In this document: positions 52,121 through 60,456 of the stretch, one piece after another
Position numbering within the stretch: the first letter of the stretch is position 1
Layout: every line of letters begins with the position of its first letter
Assembly: GCA_963693035.2 (NCBI GenBank)
Contig: CAXMMQ010000007.1
Coordinates: 62,001 to 126,000, forward strand
Direction of reading: 5' to 3'
Source: Lichenicoccus sp963693035
GTDB lineage: Bacteria > Pseudomonadota > Alphaproteobacteria > Acetobacterales > Acetobacteraceae
Length of the DNA: 64,000 nt
Made by a program: the position numbers and the translations under genes
The notes under the pieces: generated by a model
What the model saw: the letters and a program-made list of their open reading frames with translations, nothing else
Databases searched by the model: none
Told to the model about the DNA's origin: nothing

Positions 52121-52490
52121 GCTGTCCCTACTTCTGGTCGAGGTTTGCAAGAAAGTGGCTACGAATGAAGGTCTCGCGCCGGCTGATCAGTAGAAGCAGC
52201 AAAAACCCGCGATTTTCTCTGACCGGCGTCGCGCGAGCCTGAATACCGACTTCGCACATTTCGACCCGTATTGTTTCTATAACACACGGTTGACTGCCGG
52301 TGTGGGAATTTCTGCGACTTCGCAGAACCAGACACCCGGCACCTCGTTTCTCGCCCCTGGAGCCCGCCACCAGCCCGGCCGGTCGTCGGCACCCTGCCGG
52401 CGCCGAAACGCCGCCTACAGCCGTCCTAGCGCCCTTGAGTACCATGTCTAGTGGTCCCGCCGACCACCCTCGGCCGCCCGGAGAACCACC
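52121..52490. other. gene-free stretch, 370 bp
   Basis: Frames on both strands give only low-complexity Arg/Pro-rich readings. It probably contains the promoter for the leftward gene at 52120 and, close to 52490, that of the rightward lipoprotein gene. No repeat or RNA gene is recognised. Confidence 0.4.
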
Positions 52491-52883
52491 ATGCGAATCT
52501 TGACCCTGCTGCCCGTGCTGGTGCTGGCCGCGTGCGCTCAGGCCAACCAGACCCCCGTATCGAGCGAGACCATGCCGGAATGCATGGCGCGAATGCACAT
52601 CGAAAATCCGATGTCGGCTCCGGTCGGGCTGCACACGGCGTGCAACGAGTTCGTCGGCGTTGCCAACGGCGGTAGAGCCGAAATCATTCGCGAGAGCGCG
52701 TCCACCGATGCTCAGGGCGGCAGCTACCCGCCGAACAACGACAACGCAGTCGCGGCTGCCCTGCTGGTCGACATGGCGGCATCGCGCCCGGCCTACCAGC
52801 CGCCACCCATGTACCTGCCGCCGCCGGTGATCACCACCACTTGCAACCGGTTCGGCGCGAACACGACCTGCACGACGCAGTAG
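52491..52883 (+). CDS. small lipoprotein
   Basis: The 130 residues begin with a lipoprotein signal MRILTLLPVLVLAACAQANQ, with the lipobox LAAC (Cys at about 15). The mature part is rich in Asn, Pro and Gln and has two C-terminal Cys in TTTCNRFGANTTCTTQ that could form a disulfide. GGAG lies 8 bp upstream of the ATG. In a phage element, candidates are an Rz1-like spanin (though rather long) or a lysogeny-expressed surface protein. No family is recognised. Confidence 0.65.
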   Translation: MRILTLLPVLVLAACAQANQTPVSSETMPECMARMHIENPMSAPVGLHTACNEFVGVANGGRAEIIRESASTDAQGGSYPPNNDNAVAAALLVDMAASRPAYQPPPMYLPPPVITTTCNRFGANTTCTTQ

Positions 52884-53100
52884 TTTCCGGCATCCACGTG
52901 ACCATCGGTGCGGGGTCCGACCGATGGTTGATTGCGCTGGGTCGAGGAGACAAGGGGGACAACCCCCCTTTTGTCCCTTTTGTCCCCCTCATGCCGGGCG
53001 GTGACGGGGTTTACAGGGTGGCGGCTGGTGACCCTGTAGCCGAGAACCAGCCGTTCGCGGCGGGGGTTACAGGGGTTACAAGGTCGCCTCGGGCAGCTTG

Positions 53101-53413
53101 TTGTGAATGTTGGCACGCGCGCGAGGCAGCAGCACGTCATCCGGATTCTGTTGTGAATGTTGGCACGCGCGCGTGGGGGCTTGCAGAGAGAGAATGCTGG
53201 CCGGAGAGAGAGAGAGATAAAAATCTTCAAGTACCTCTCCGCGTGCGCGTACCAACATTCACAACAAATCCCGCCGGGATTAACGCCCATCCGGCCGTTA
53301 ACCCGGCGGGTTAAGCAAATCAGGTGGTTACCGGGGGGGGGTCGGAGCCCGAAAACACCCCAAAAGCCCCGAAAGTGTCTTGGCCCGCGAACGGGTCAAA
53401 CAACATTCACAAC
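53101..53413. repeat. iteron-like repeats upstream-adjacent to the primase gene
   Basis: TTGTGAATGTTGG is found at 53101-53113 and 53151-53163, each followed by CACGCGCGCG, making a 23-bp direct repeat spaced 50 bp apart. The reverse complement CCAACATTCACAA lies at 53252-53264, and a shorter CAACATTCACAAC at 53401-53413. This 540-bp gene-free region also holds a GAGA run at 53204-53216. The arrangement resembles replication-initiator or repressor iterons next to the replication gene. Confidence 0.65.
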
Positions 53414-53426
53414 ATTTCGAAATGTA

Positions 53427-56400
53427 TCAGCCGGCCTTCGACCGAGATGCCCTGATCTTGGCCGTGATGGCTTCCACGTCTGCCTTCCGTCGAGCGCGTT
53501 CCACCGCACCACGCTCGGCGAACAGGCGCAGCACCTTGGGGTTCACCGACCACGTGGTCACCGGCTTCATCGACCGGCTGTCGCCTTCTTCCTTGAGCCA
53601 CCCCATGTGCGTGAGACTAGTCATGATGTCGTTCAGGGCGTTCTTGGTCTCCGGGTTGCGCATGGCCTGATAGCCGGCCAGCACTTCCCGTCGCGTGATC
53701 TCTTCCTTGTTCTGCGCGAGGATATGCAGCGCGATCCAGCGCGCATGATTGGCCCCTTCGGTCTGGAACATCTGTACATCCGCCTTCAGCGTGTGCGGCA
53801 GCAGTATCTGCTCCATGTAGAGCGCCGCCCGTCGAGCAGCGTCTTCCGAAACCACCATTGCATCGAGAGGGTCGCCCTGCCGATCGGGGTCTGCGCAGTC
53901 GATCAGATGATACAGGAACGCAATCTGCGCCCAGGTCGCGCCCCACTTCGCGAACATCCCCTTGAGACGTACGGACGTGTCCGGCATGGCGCTCATGGCC
54001 TCAAGCATGTCATCGATGCGCAGCCGGTGCTTATGTGCCTCGGGATGAAGCGTAGCCGTGTGTGGTCCCGTCAGGATGTCACTGGCCGGCTGCATCGTGA
54101 TCAAAGCCCGGAACAACGCGAAGTAGCGTTGTCTCGCAGTTTTACAGGCTTTGCGATCAGCACCCCGAGTGGCGTCACCTAGAACCGCATACAGCATGCG
54201 GGCAAGCAGGCCATCGTCATCGGACTTCTGCGCAATGCGCCTGATTGGCTCCGGCTGGATTCCGCCGATCAAGCCCGCCGCCCAATGCTCGCAGAACACC
54301 GTGCCACGGCCGACGCGATCGTTGCTGGCCGAACTGCCGTCCTTCAAGCGCAGGTAGGCACCACGGTCGGCAGCACCCCCAGTATGCTTGTAGGCGTCGA
54401 ACGATGCCGCCCATTCTGAAAGTTCATCCTGCCGGAGCAGCACCTTCTTCAACGGGGCTCGCTGCGTCTGTCGATGGTCCGTGCGCAACACCTCGCTCAG
54501 AGCCTCGACGGTCGTGCCCTCGACTATGTAGCGATCCACAAGCGGAGCCTTTGGCTCCTTGGCCGGGTTCTGCTTGTCCTCGCTCTTGTCGGTTTTCCAG
54601 CGATGATGCTCAACCATGTGTTCGCGCATGGCCTTGGCGTGTCGCACCCGTGCATCCTTTTCCAGTTCATCCAGCGGTGCCGTGCAGGTGCGGATGATCG
54701 GCGACTTCTTCGCACCGGGCGAGCCGAGGATGGTCACCCACAGGATGAGGGGCAGCTTCCACCCGTCATCATGCTCTTTCGGCTGCACGGTCCAGTCCGA
54801 GGAAACCGCGCTGGCAAGCGAACAAAGTGCCGCAAGAGCCGGGGCGATCGGGTCAACACCCAACCGTTCGGCGTTGTCCTTCACAAACGGCCAAACGGCA
54901 TCCGGCAGATGCTCCGGCCGGAGTTCGGTCACCCCAGTCAGTTCTGACTCCGCGATGAAGTCGATCGGGTCTGGCCAATTCGCCTCATCCCGCGCGGCAC
55001 GCTTCGCTGCTGCGTCCTGTTCAGCCTTCTCTTGCATCGCAGCGTTCGCTTTCGCAGTCACCTTCGCCAACAGCGGATCGATGTCCACTTCCGGCTGCGG
55101 CACAAGAAACGCGGGATCGGTCAGGTCCGCGACCGACAACCAGCCCTGCGCGACCATGTTCGCAAGATGGTGCAGCCGGTCGTGGCCTTGGCAACCGTTA
55201 TGGCTGCAATGGATGATGAACCCGGTCGTCCGCTTCCGCATGCGGGCGCCCTCGATGTTCGACGCGTTCACGACGAATGTGCCGCCCTTGTCCATCGGAC
55301 CGGTGACATGATCCTCGGCGGACGGGCACAACAAATGCGCCCTGGTTCCGGGGTGGCGCGACCCGAAAACACCGGGCTTGCGCGCCTTCAACGCGGTCTC
55401 GATCTCGAAACGCGGGGCGAACTCTGCGGCCCACGACTTCCAGTCGAACGCTTCACCATCGCCGAGATCAATCGGCTCCGGTGCCGCACCATCGCGCTCG
55501 GCCGGCGTCACGACCGGCTCGCCGGTCACGTCGATCAGTTCGGCCGGTGCATCCGGCAGGCCGTTCAGATCAACCAGATCACCGGCCAGTTCGCGGAACA
55601 GGAACTCCGCCCCGTTGTCGCGCTTCCGGGGCAAGAAGAACAGTCGGTTCGGGTCGGTGCACGATCCATCGGCTTTGAGTCGGAAGGCGGCCATCAATGC
55701 CGCATACGACGCCTTCCACGCGTCGATCGCCGCATCCTGGCTGGCGTAGTCCGCAGCCCGCCAGGGTGTCGCTAGCGGCAGCACAACGCGGAACTTCGGG
55801 CATGGTGCATGAAGCACCCGGTAGGCGCGCGAACCATCCTTTGCCGTGATCGGCTCGGGATCGGCAAATTCGGCGTCTCGCACGACTCGTGCGAGGTAGC
55901 CTTTCTTTGCCTGCATGTAGCCGGCGACCGTCTCGCCGGGGTTTGCGGCGATCCACTTGTCATAGTTGGCGGCGCTGATCTCGGTCGCGGTGCTCAAATG
56001 CGAGTGCGTGCTATGGATCAACGCTCGCCAGCCCTGCGCCTCGACCGCGTGCACGATCTCGGCCATCGTGTAGCCGATGTCGCTGTCCAGCACCGCGACA
56101 CCGATTGCAGCAGCTTCGTGCTGCACTCGGCTGGTGCCGGTGAACGTGGCCGGAGTGAAACATGGCCCGTCCTTTGCGCCGACCTTGGCGCTGGACAGCT
56201 TCTCGGCCAGCGCCGAAAACGGCATCGTCTGCCGATCGGTCCAGCTTGATTGCGACCGGCCGGTGCCGAAGGTCACCGTGACCGGAGGGTCGATCAGGGC
56301 ATGGTCTGGATGCAGTTCCGGCAGCGCCGGATGGTCAGAAATAAACACAATGGCTCTTTCGTGAAGAGCCGCGCGCCTTGCAATTCCTGCGTCTAACCGC

Positions 56401-56498
56401 GTATAACCAACATCGTTGTAGGTCGTTTTCGGTTGTCTGCCTCGACTGCGCGCCAACGCGGTTGGGTTGTTCAAGAGGCCCTGTCTGCCGGTCAGCAA
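53427..56498 (-). CDS. DUF3987-type primase/helicase of a phage element
   Basis: The protein has 1023 residues in the longest reading. The N-terminal half holds a replicase/primase-like region (GVAVLDSDIGYTMAEIVHAV, HSTHSHLSTATEIS, CTDPNRLFFLPRKRDNGAEF) typical of the AEP/PriCT-linked proteins of satellites, and a Cys/His zinc segment HCSHNGCQGHDRLHHLA. The C-terminal half has DUF3987 with a modified P-loop ILGSPGAKKSPIIR, KVLLRQDELSEWAASFDAY and FCEHWAAGLIGGIQPEPIRR. It should start replication of the excised element. The first 90 residues could be non-coding; an internal Met at TMPFSALAEKL is an alternative start. Confidence 0.8.
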   Translation of the reverse strand: MLTGRQGLLNNPTALARSRGRQPKTTYNDVGYTRLDAGIARRAALHERAIVFISDHPALPELHPDHALIDPPVTVTFGTGRSQSSWTDRQTMPFSALAEKLSSAKVGAKDGPCFTPATFTGTSRVQHEAAAIGVAVLDSDIGYTMAEIVHAVEAQGWRALIHSTHSHLSTATEISAANYDKWIAANPGETVAGYMQAKKGYLARVVRDAEFADPEPITAKDGSRAYRVLHAPCPKFRVVLPLATPWRAADYASQDAAIDAWKASYAALMAAFRLKADGSCTDPNRLFFLPRKRDNGAEFLFRELAGDLVDLNGLPDAPAELIDVTGEPVVTPAERDGAAPEPIDLGDGEAFDWKSWAAEFAPRFEIETALKARKPGVFGSRHPGTRAHLLCPSAEDHVTGPMDKGGTFVVNASNIEGARMRKRTTGFIIHCSHNGCQGHDRLHHLANMVAQGWLSVADLTDPAFLVPQPEVDIDPLLAKVTAKANAAMQEKAEQDAAAKRAARDEANWPDPIDFIAESELTGVTELRPEHLPDAVWPFVKDNAERLGVDPIAPALAALCSLASAVSSDWTVQPKEHDDGWKLPLILWVTILGSPGAKKSPIIRTCTAPLDELEKDARVRHAKAMREHMVEHHRWKTDKSEDKQNPAKEPKAPLVDRYIVEGTTVEALSEVLRTDHRQTQRAPLKKVLLRQDELSEWAASFDAYKHTGGAADRGAYLRLKDGSSASNDRVGRGTVFCEHWAAGLIGGIQPEPIRRIAQKSDDDGLLARMLYAVLGDATRGADRKACKTARQRYFALFRALITMQPASDILTGPHTATLHPEAHKHRLRIDDMLEAMSAMPDTSVRLKGMFAKWGATWAQIAFLYHLIDCADPDRQGDPLDAMVVSEDAARRAALYMEQILLPHTLKADVQMFQTEGANHARWIALHILAQNKEEITRREVLAGYQAMRNPETKNALNDIMTSLTHMGWLKEEGDSRSMKPVTTWSVNPKVLRLFAERGAVERARRKADVEAITAKIRASRSKAG

Positions 56499-56543
56499 GA
56501 TGCAGGACTTCTTTTCTAGGTCATGGTTGTCTCCAACTTAAAG

Positions 56544-56575
56544 CCCGCGCTGCCTGATGGCAGCGCGGGTTTTTT
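56544..56575 (+). terminator. strong hairpin with T-tract
   Basis: An 11-bp perfect stem CCCGCGCTGCC/GGCAGCGCGGG with a TGAT loop is followed by TTTTTT on the plus strand. On the minus strand only a short T run follows (CTTT). It lies between the AlpA-like gene and the primase gene, both on the minus strand, so it may act in both directions or as an attenuator between them. Confidence 0.7.
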
Positions 56576-56579
56576 GTTT

Positions 56580-56804
56580 CTAGGCGTTCTCGCGCTCGGC
56601 CGGCTGCTCATCCGGGAACCCGACCCGCACGGTGCGGCGCTCGACCCAATCCAGCACGTCGCCGAGCATGTAAGTCACTTTGGTTCCGCAACGGACGAAC
56701 GGCGGCCCCCGCCGTGTGCTGGCGTAGTTGGACAACGTGTTGGCGGTCAGGCCGACTACCTCGGCGCACTGCGCCCGGTTCAATGGTGTATGTCTCGGCA
56801 ACAT
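56580..56804 (-). CDS. AlpA-like excisionase/HTH regulator
   Basis: The 74-residue MerR-like HTH (HTH_17/AlpA type) reads PLNRAQCAEVVGLTANTLSN followed by YASTRRGPPFVRCGTKVTYM and LGDVLDWVERRTV, the classic helix-turn-helix plus wing ending in the DVxxWVE block. Such proteins control integrase genes or act as excisionase in P4-like elements. It is the first gene of the replication module, with the primase behind a hairpin. The 228 bp between it and 57033 hold a terminator but no gene. Confidence 0.8.
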   Translation of the reverse strand: MLPRHTPLNRAQCAEVVGLTANTLSNYASTRRGPPFVRCGTKVTYMLGDVLDWVERRTVRVGFPDEQPAERENA

Positions 56805-56971
56805 CCTTTTTGCACCCCGTGATGCGACAACCGGGTGTTTAGATAGACCACATGGCCTGTACGCCGTTGCTGTTCTTCAGGTGGTCAGAAACTGAAATCT
56901 GGTCCGATACTGTTCGCAAAAACTAGAACTCCGAGCGCGGCACGCAACGGTCGTGCAGCCTCTGGACATGG

Positions 56972-57001
56972 AAAAACCGGCAGCGGTCTTCCCGCTGCCG
57001 G
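56972..57001 (-). terminator. intrinsic terminator downstream of the 57176 gene
   Basis: Read on the minus strand: stem CCGGCAGCGG/CCGCTGCCGG (56977-56986 with 56992-57001), 5-nt loop, then TTTTT (56972-56976). It ends the leftward pair 57598-57033. Confidence 0.8.
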
Positions 57002-57032
57002 CTCCGTCGTCACAATCGGTGCGCCTGCGCTG

Positions 57033-57176
57033 CTACTCGTCCGCGAACCCTCGCCGCGCGACCCGCGCGTCGCGCATCGCCAACACCGTCTCGATCATCA
57101 CCGACAGGCTGAACGCCAGCCACGCCCCCGCGACCGGCATCGGCACCGCGTTCGCAATTTCCTGAACCGCGATCAT
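57033..57176 (-). CDS. 47-residue single-helix membrane protein
   Basis: MIAVQEIANAVPMPVAGAWL then AFSLSVMIETVLAMRDARVA gives one likely membrane helix and a basic tail. Its ATG overlaps the stop of the upstream gene by 1 bp, and an intrinsic terminator follows, so it is probably a real short gene. Function unknown. Confidence 0.5.
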   Translation of the reverse strand: MIAVQEIANAVPMPVAGAWLAFSLSVMIETVLAMRDARVARRGFADE

Positions 57177-57598
57177 CACCGCTGTCCCCGCAGCGCCGCG
57201 ATCTCGTCGGCCTGCCGTCGCAGCATGGTGCACGCTTCGTCCAGCGCCGAGGCGATGGGCTCGACAACTTCGTGTCGCCGGGCACGCGCTGGTTCCAGCG
57301 CGCGGTCGGCCTTTTCCAGCAAGCCGACCAGCGTGTGCGCAGGGGTGCGCGCGATCTCTTCCAGCAGCCGCGTGCAGGCGGTGGTGTCGATCCAGTCCTC
57401 GCCGATCCACGCTGCGGCCAGCCTGCGCTCCTGCTCTAGTAGCTGAAGCAGCCCCGCGTCTGGATGATCAGCCTGCGGGCGCAGCCCCATGCGTGCCAGA
57501 GAATCGCCGCCGGCATGCCGCGCTGCGCGCGGACAGGCAGGGCGGCGCGAGCGCCTTGGTGTCGTAGCTTTGTTGTTGGTATGATCGCGTTTAGCCAT
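57176..57598 (-). CDS. hypothetical protein with basic N-terminus and coiled coil
   Basis: The 140 residues have a strongly basic start (MAKRDHTNNKATTPRRSRRP) followed by helices rich in Leu, Glu and Arg (LLQLLEQERRLAAAWIGEDW, LLEEIARTPAHTLVGLLEKA, ALDEACTMLRRQADEIAALR). It may bind DNA or RNA. It is transcribed leftward from the control region at 57600-57830 and is followed by a 47-codon gene and a terminator. Confidence 0.6.
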   Translation of the reverse strand: MAKRDHTNNKATTPRRSRRPACPRAARHAGGDSLARMGLRPQADHPDAGLLQLLEQERRLAAAWIGEDWIDTTACTRLLEEIARTPAHTLVGLLEKADRALEPARARRHEVVEPIASALDEACTMLRRQADEIAALRGQR

Positions 57599-57727
57599 GT
57601 GCCGGTTCCTGCCGGTTAATGGTCAGGCGCGGCATCGTGGTGAGACACGGTGTCGCGCCGCCGCCGGGCTGTCCCGGTCAGCGCCGCAATCCAAATCCTC
57701 CGGCAGCCGCATCGTCAACGATAATTT

Positions 57728-57819
57728 TTGCACTAGTCGGTGCACGTCCATAGTATTCGGACATTGCCGACCCCGACTGCATGTGTGCAAACTTGCACAT
57801 CGTAGAAATCAACGTGCAA
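57728..57819. promoter_or_regulatory. cluster of TTGCAC/GTGCAA sites in the divergent control region
   Basis: The perfect inverted repeat TGTGCAA-AC-TTGCACA is at 57784-57799, with further half-sites TTGCAC at 57728, GTGCAC at 57740 and GTGCAA at 57814. They lie between the leftward gene (57598) and the rightward genes (57916 on). This is the normal place for a repressor/antirepressor switch, though no typical CI-like repressor gene is found in the element. The 317-bp region has no other gene. Confidence 0.6.
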
Positions 57820-57915
57820 TTTAGTTGATGCGTGCAGATGCACGCCGATATGTTCCGGCATCCGCCACACAAGGCCGCTGTGCTCCAGCACCAGCCGCAA
57901 AGGGAAGCCAGCCTC

Positions 57916-58413
57916 ATGTCAGTCACCATCGGCCCTGCTGCTTTTGGGATGCACGCCTCTCGGGTTGCCGAAGGCGTGCTTCTACGGCTGGAACGAAGAG
58001 CGGCCTATGAAGCGGGCGAAGGCAACCTCCTCGCCGCCATCGCCCTGTATCGGGCAGCGGGCGAAGAGCATGAGGCGTGGGGTGACCTGTCCGGCGCCGA
58101 GGGCGAATACGCCAGAGCCAAGGCGCTGTCCTTCACCAGCCGCGAGCCGCGCGACGAGTTTGAGATGTTCTACCGGGTCGAACTCTACCGCGACGGTTGG
58201 TTCCTCACCGTCACCGGCATCCCGGCGGGATCGCTGGAATCGACCAAGGACGAGACCGACGCGCAGGCGTCCAGCCTAGCCATCGAGCGGGCGCGGCTTT
58301 TCGGCCGGGACTATCCCGAGATCGGCGGCGTGTGGGTGGATGCCTCGGTCGAGAACACCGTGTGCCGGGTTAGCTTCTTGGACACCGAGAGCCCGTTCGG
58401 CACGAAAAGCTAG
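57916..58413 (+). CDS. hypothetical protein of the early region
   Basis: The 165 residues from MSVTIGPAAFGMHASRVAEG have a TPR-like helical first half (EAGEGNLLAAIALYRAAGEE, HEAWGDLSGAEGEYARAKAL) and a beta-rich second half (EMFYRVELYRDGWFLTVTGI, GGVWVDASVENTVCRVSFLD). No family is recognised. An in-frame ATG at 57832 would add 28 residues and overlap the operator-like region. It is followed by a gene 4 bp downstream. Confidence 0.6.
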   Translation: MSVTIGPAAFGMHASRVAEGVLLRLERRAAYEAGEGNLLAAIALYRAAGEEHEAWGDLSGAEGEYARAKALSFTSREPRDEFEMFYRVELYRDGWFLTVTGIPAGSLESTKDETDAQASSLAIERARLFGRDYPEIGGVWVDASVENTVCRVSFLDTESPFGTKS

Positions 58414-58417
58414 AGCG

Positions 58418-58714
58418 ATGAAGCAACTCGAATGCATGTACGCCTATGACTGCGACAGCGACCGCATCGAGTTCGGGCCATGGCCCGACAAGCCGGGGGG
58501 GTGGTCGGACAGGTATGAGATGACCATGGGCGCCTGCGAGACCGACATCCGCAAGATGTCCGAACTCGGTCGGCATAAGCGCCTGTTCATCGACTTCAAC
58601 ACGATTGTCGTGCGCGACGGCGTGCCGGTCGAAGCCGCGCACCGGGCCTTCCTGCGTATCGATGAATATAGGCGCCTGATCTCGCCGGACGCGCCCGGCG
58701 CCGAGGTAGAGTGA
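58418..58714 (+). CDS. hypothetical protein
   Basis: The 98 residues read MKQLECMYAYDCDSDRIEFG, then YEMTMGACETDIRKMSELGR and FNTIVVRDGVPVEAAHRAFL. The start lies 4 bp behind the previous gene and the AlpA-like gene begins 1 bp after its stop, so the three are one transcript. Function unknown. Confidence 0.6.
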   Translation: MKQLECMYAYDCDSDRIEFGPWPDKPGGWSDRYEMTMGACETDIRKMSELGRHKRLFIDFNTIVVRDGVPVEAAHRAFLRIDEYRRLISPDAPGAEVE

Positions 58715-58715
58715 A

Positions 58716-58943
58716 ATGATTGAACCACGTCCAGCTGGTGACAGGCTGATCGCCCTGCGCGAAGTCGAGCACCGCGCCGGCATCAAGAAGTCGAAAATTT
58801 ACTCCGCAATGGCGAGCGGGACATTCCCGCGCTCCCGCTCGCTCGGCCCGCGTTGCGTCCGCTGGAGCGAGCGGGAGATCGACGCGTGGGTCGCGGCGCC
58901 GACTACCGCGCCGGGCCATGCAGTAGGTCAGCGGCCGGCATAG
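58716..58943 (+). CDS. AlpA-family HTH regulator/excisionase
   Basis: The 75 residues have the full AlpA signature: RLIALREVEHRAGIKKSKIY, SAMASGTFPRSRSLGPRCVR, and WSEREIDAWVAAPTTAPG. In P4-like elements AlpA activates the integrase or assists excision. It converges on the integrase gene, overlapping its 3' end by 41 bp, so transcription from either side may interfere with the other. Confidence 0.88.
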   Translation: MIEPRPAGDRLIALREVEHRAGIKKSKIYSAMASGTFPRSRSLGPRCVRWSEREIDAWVAAPTTAPGHAVGQRPA

Positions 58944-60120
58944 CTCCCGCCAGCACCATGTCAGCCCATGCCTGCGCCAGCACCCGGCGCCGCTCCAGAT
59001 GCGTCGCCCGGTTGTACGCCGCCTCGACCGCGTTCTTATTTTCATGGGCGAGCATCAGGTCGATCACCGCGCGGTCGGCCGGATGCGCCTCGTTCATCAG
59101 AGTGCTGAACGCCGCCCGCCAACCATGCGGGACGTGCTGGTTCTTGTAGCCGGCACGGTTCAACAGGTAGCCGATGGCGTTCTCGGACTGCGGCTTGGTC
59201 ACGGCGCGGGTGTTTGGAAACAGCAGCGGCGCCCGGCCGGTCAGTGCCCGCACTGTCTCGATGATCTCGACCGCCTGCCGGGACAGCGGAACCACGTGTT
59301 CGCGCTTCATCTTCATCCGCTTGGCCGGGATGCGCCACTCCGGCGCCGGGCCGTCGAGATCGTGGAACTCGGTCCAGGCAGCACCGCGTATCTCGTTCGA
59401 CCGCACGCTGGTCAACGCCAGCAGCCGGTGTGCCAACTTGGTCAGGGCATGCGCCGGGGTGGCCTCCACGTCGGCCAGCAGGGTCTGTAGGTCAGGCAGC
59501 TTCACGATCGCCGGCTGCTTGCCCTTGGTGACCGGCCGGAGTGCCTTGCCGATCGAAGCCGCCGGGTCGGCGTCGATCAGCCCGAGGGCGATCGCGTAGC
59601 CGAAGATCATGCTCAGACGCTGCCGGATGCGATGCCCGGTCTCGGCAGCGGTCTGTTGCACGTCGCGCAGGATCGGCACCAGCATCGGTGCGGTGATGGT
59701 GCTGATCGGCAGCTTGCCGATCTTCGGGAACACCCACTTCTCCAGGCTGCCGAGAACGTCGGCGACGTGCTTTCGCGAGCCCCAGGTCGGCGACTGCTGC
59801 GTGTGCCACACGCGGGCGATGGCCTCGAACCGGTGCTCGGCCGAGGTCGCCACCAGCCGGCGCGCGATCTTGGCTTGCGCCGGGTCGGCACCCGTGCGGA
59901 GCAGGGCGCGGGCGTTGTCCCGTTCTTGCCGGGCAGCAGCGAGGGACACGGCAGGGTAGGGGCCGAACGAGAGCAGCTTCTCGTGCCCGGCGAGCCGGTA
60001 CTTCATGCGCCACAACTTGCTGCCGTTCGGCTCGACGGCGAGGTACAACCCCTCGGCGTCGAACAGCTTGAATCGCTTGTCGGCCGGCTTCGCGTTGCGC
60101 GCCTTGGCGTCCGTCAGCAT
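58903..60120 (-). CDS. int: P4-type tyrosine integrase
   Basis: The 405 residues have an N-terminal DUF4102 arm-binding domain (MLTDAKARNAKPADKRFKLF, GLYLAVEPNGSKLWRMKYRL), a SAM-like core-binding domain, and the catalytic domain with Arg in LTSVRSNEIRGAAWTEF, His-x-x-Arg in HVPHGWRAAFSTLMNEAH and the nucleophilic Tyr in ENKNAVEAAYNRATHLERRR. It inserts the element at the 3' end of tRNA-Ser, which is 156 bp away. The start at 60120 is preferred over an upstream in-frame ATG at 60156. Confidence 0.93.
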   Translation of the reverse strand: MLTDAKARNAKPADKRFKLFDAEGLYLAVEPNGSKLWRMKYRLAGHEKLLSFGPYPAVSLAAARQERDNARALLRTGADPAQAKIARRLVATSAEHRFEAIARVWHTQQSPTWGSRKHVADVLGSLEKWVFPKIGKLPISTITAPMLVPILRDVQQTAAETGHRIRQRLSMIFGYAIALGLIDADPAASIGKALRPVTKGKQPAIVKLPDLQTLLADVEATPAHALTKLAHRLLALTSVRSNEIRGAAWTEFHDLDGPAPEWRIPAKRMKMKREHVVPLSRQAVEIIETVRALTGRAPLLFPNTRAVTKPQSENAIGYLLNRAGYKNQHVPHGWRAAFSTLMNEAHPADRAVIDLMLAHENKNAVEAAYNRATHLERRRVLAQAWADMVLAGAMPAADLLHGPAR

Positions 60121-60203
60121 GATACCCCCAACCCCCGGTTTGATACCCCCGATCATACCCTCACGTGGGGTGGATGGTAGGGGTAGCTGGAGGAAGACTG
60201 CGG

Positions 60204-60253
60204 AAACAAAAACGGCCTGAAATGCCCATTTTATGTGGACATTTCAGGCCGTT
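60204..60253 (-). terminator. terminator behind tRNA-Ser, on the element side of attR
   Basis: A 14-bp perfect inverted repeat AACGGCCTGAAATG (60211-60224) with CATTTCAGGCCGTT (60240-60253) has a 15-nt loop. On the minus strand it is followed by TTTTTGTTT. It is suited to end the tRNA-Ser transcript; it lies inside the element, so the element supplies it. Confidence 0.75.
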
Positions 60254-60275
60254 ATGGAACTTGGCGGAAGTTGAG

Positions 60276-60290
60276 TTGGCGGAGGGGATG
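60276..60290. repeat. attR of the tRNA-Ser element
   Basis: TTGGCGGAGGGGATG is the second copy of the attL repeat. It includes the CCA, discriminator and acceptor 3' strand of tRNA-Ser and reaches into the T-arm border, so the tRNA stays intact after integration. Confidence 0.82.
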
Positions 60291-60369
60291 GGATTCGAAC
60301 CCACGGTACGGCTTGACACCGTACAACGGTTTAGCAAACCGCCGCCTTCAGCCACTCGGCCACCCCTCC
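60277..60369 (-). tRNA. tRNA-Ser(GCU)
   Basis: On the minus strand, acceptor GGAGGGG pairs with CCCCTCC before G-CCA. The D-arm GGCCGAGTGGCTGAAGGC, anticodon loop TTTGCTAAA with anticodon GCT, a long class II variable arm (TACGGTGTCAAGCCGTA) and the T-loop GGTTCGAATCC are all present. CCA is encoded. It is the insertion site of the phage-like element. Confidence 0.96.
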
Positions 60370-60456
60370 GCCGAAGAGCGTGCTCATCGCACGGCGTTTG
60401 CCGGACCACTCCTAGTCATTGTCGCAACCCCCGTCAAACCTCATCAAGGGACCGGG

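Larger units (their letters stand above)
43498..60290. mobile_element. integrated phage-like element at tRNA-Ser(GCU), about 16.8 kb
   Basis: The 15-bp sequence TTGGCGGAGGGGATG occurs at 43498-43512 and again at 60276-60290, where it includes the tRNA-Ser 3' end with its CCA. Between them lie a P4-type integrase next to the tRNA, two AlpA-like HTH proteins, a DUF3987 primase/helicase, iteron-like repeats, a small serine recombinase, tail tape measure and cement-like genes and a candidate lysis pair. Major capsid, portal, large terminase and head-maturation protease are not seen, so it is a satellite, a phage-inducible-island-like element or a deleted prophage. Confidence 0.82.

Noticed and set aside
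53204..53216. GAGAGAGAGAGAG run as a microsatellite of interest
   Set aside because: It is short, sits in a gene-free region and shows no relation to the iteron-like repeats.
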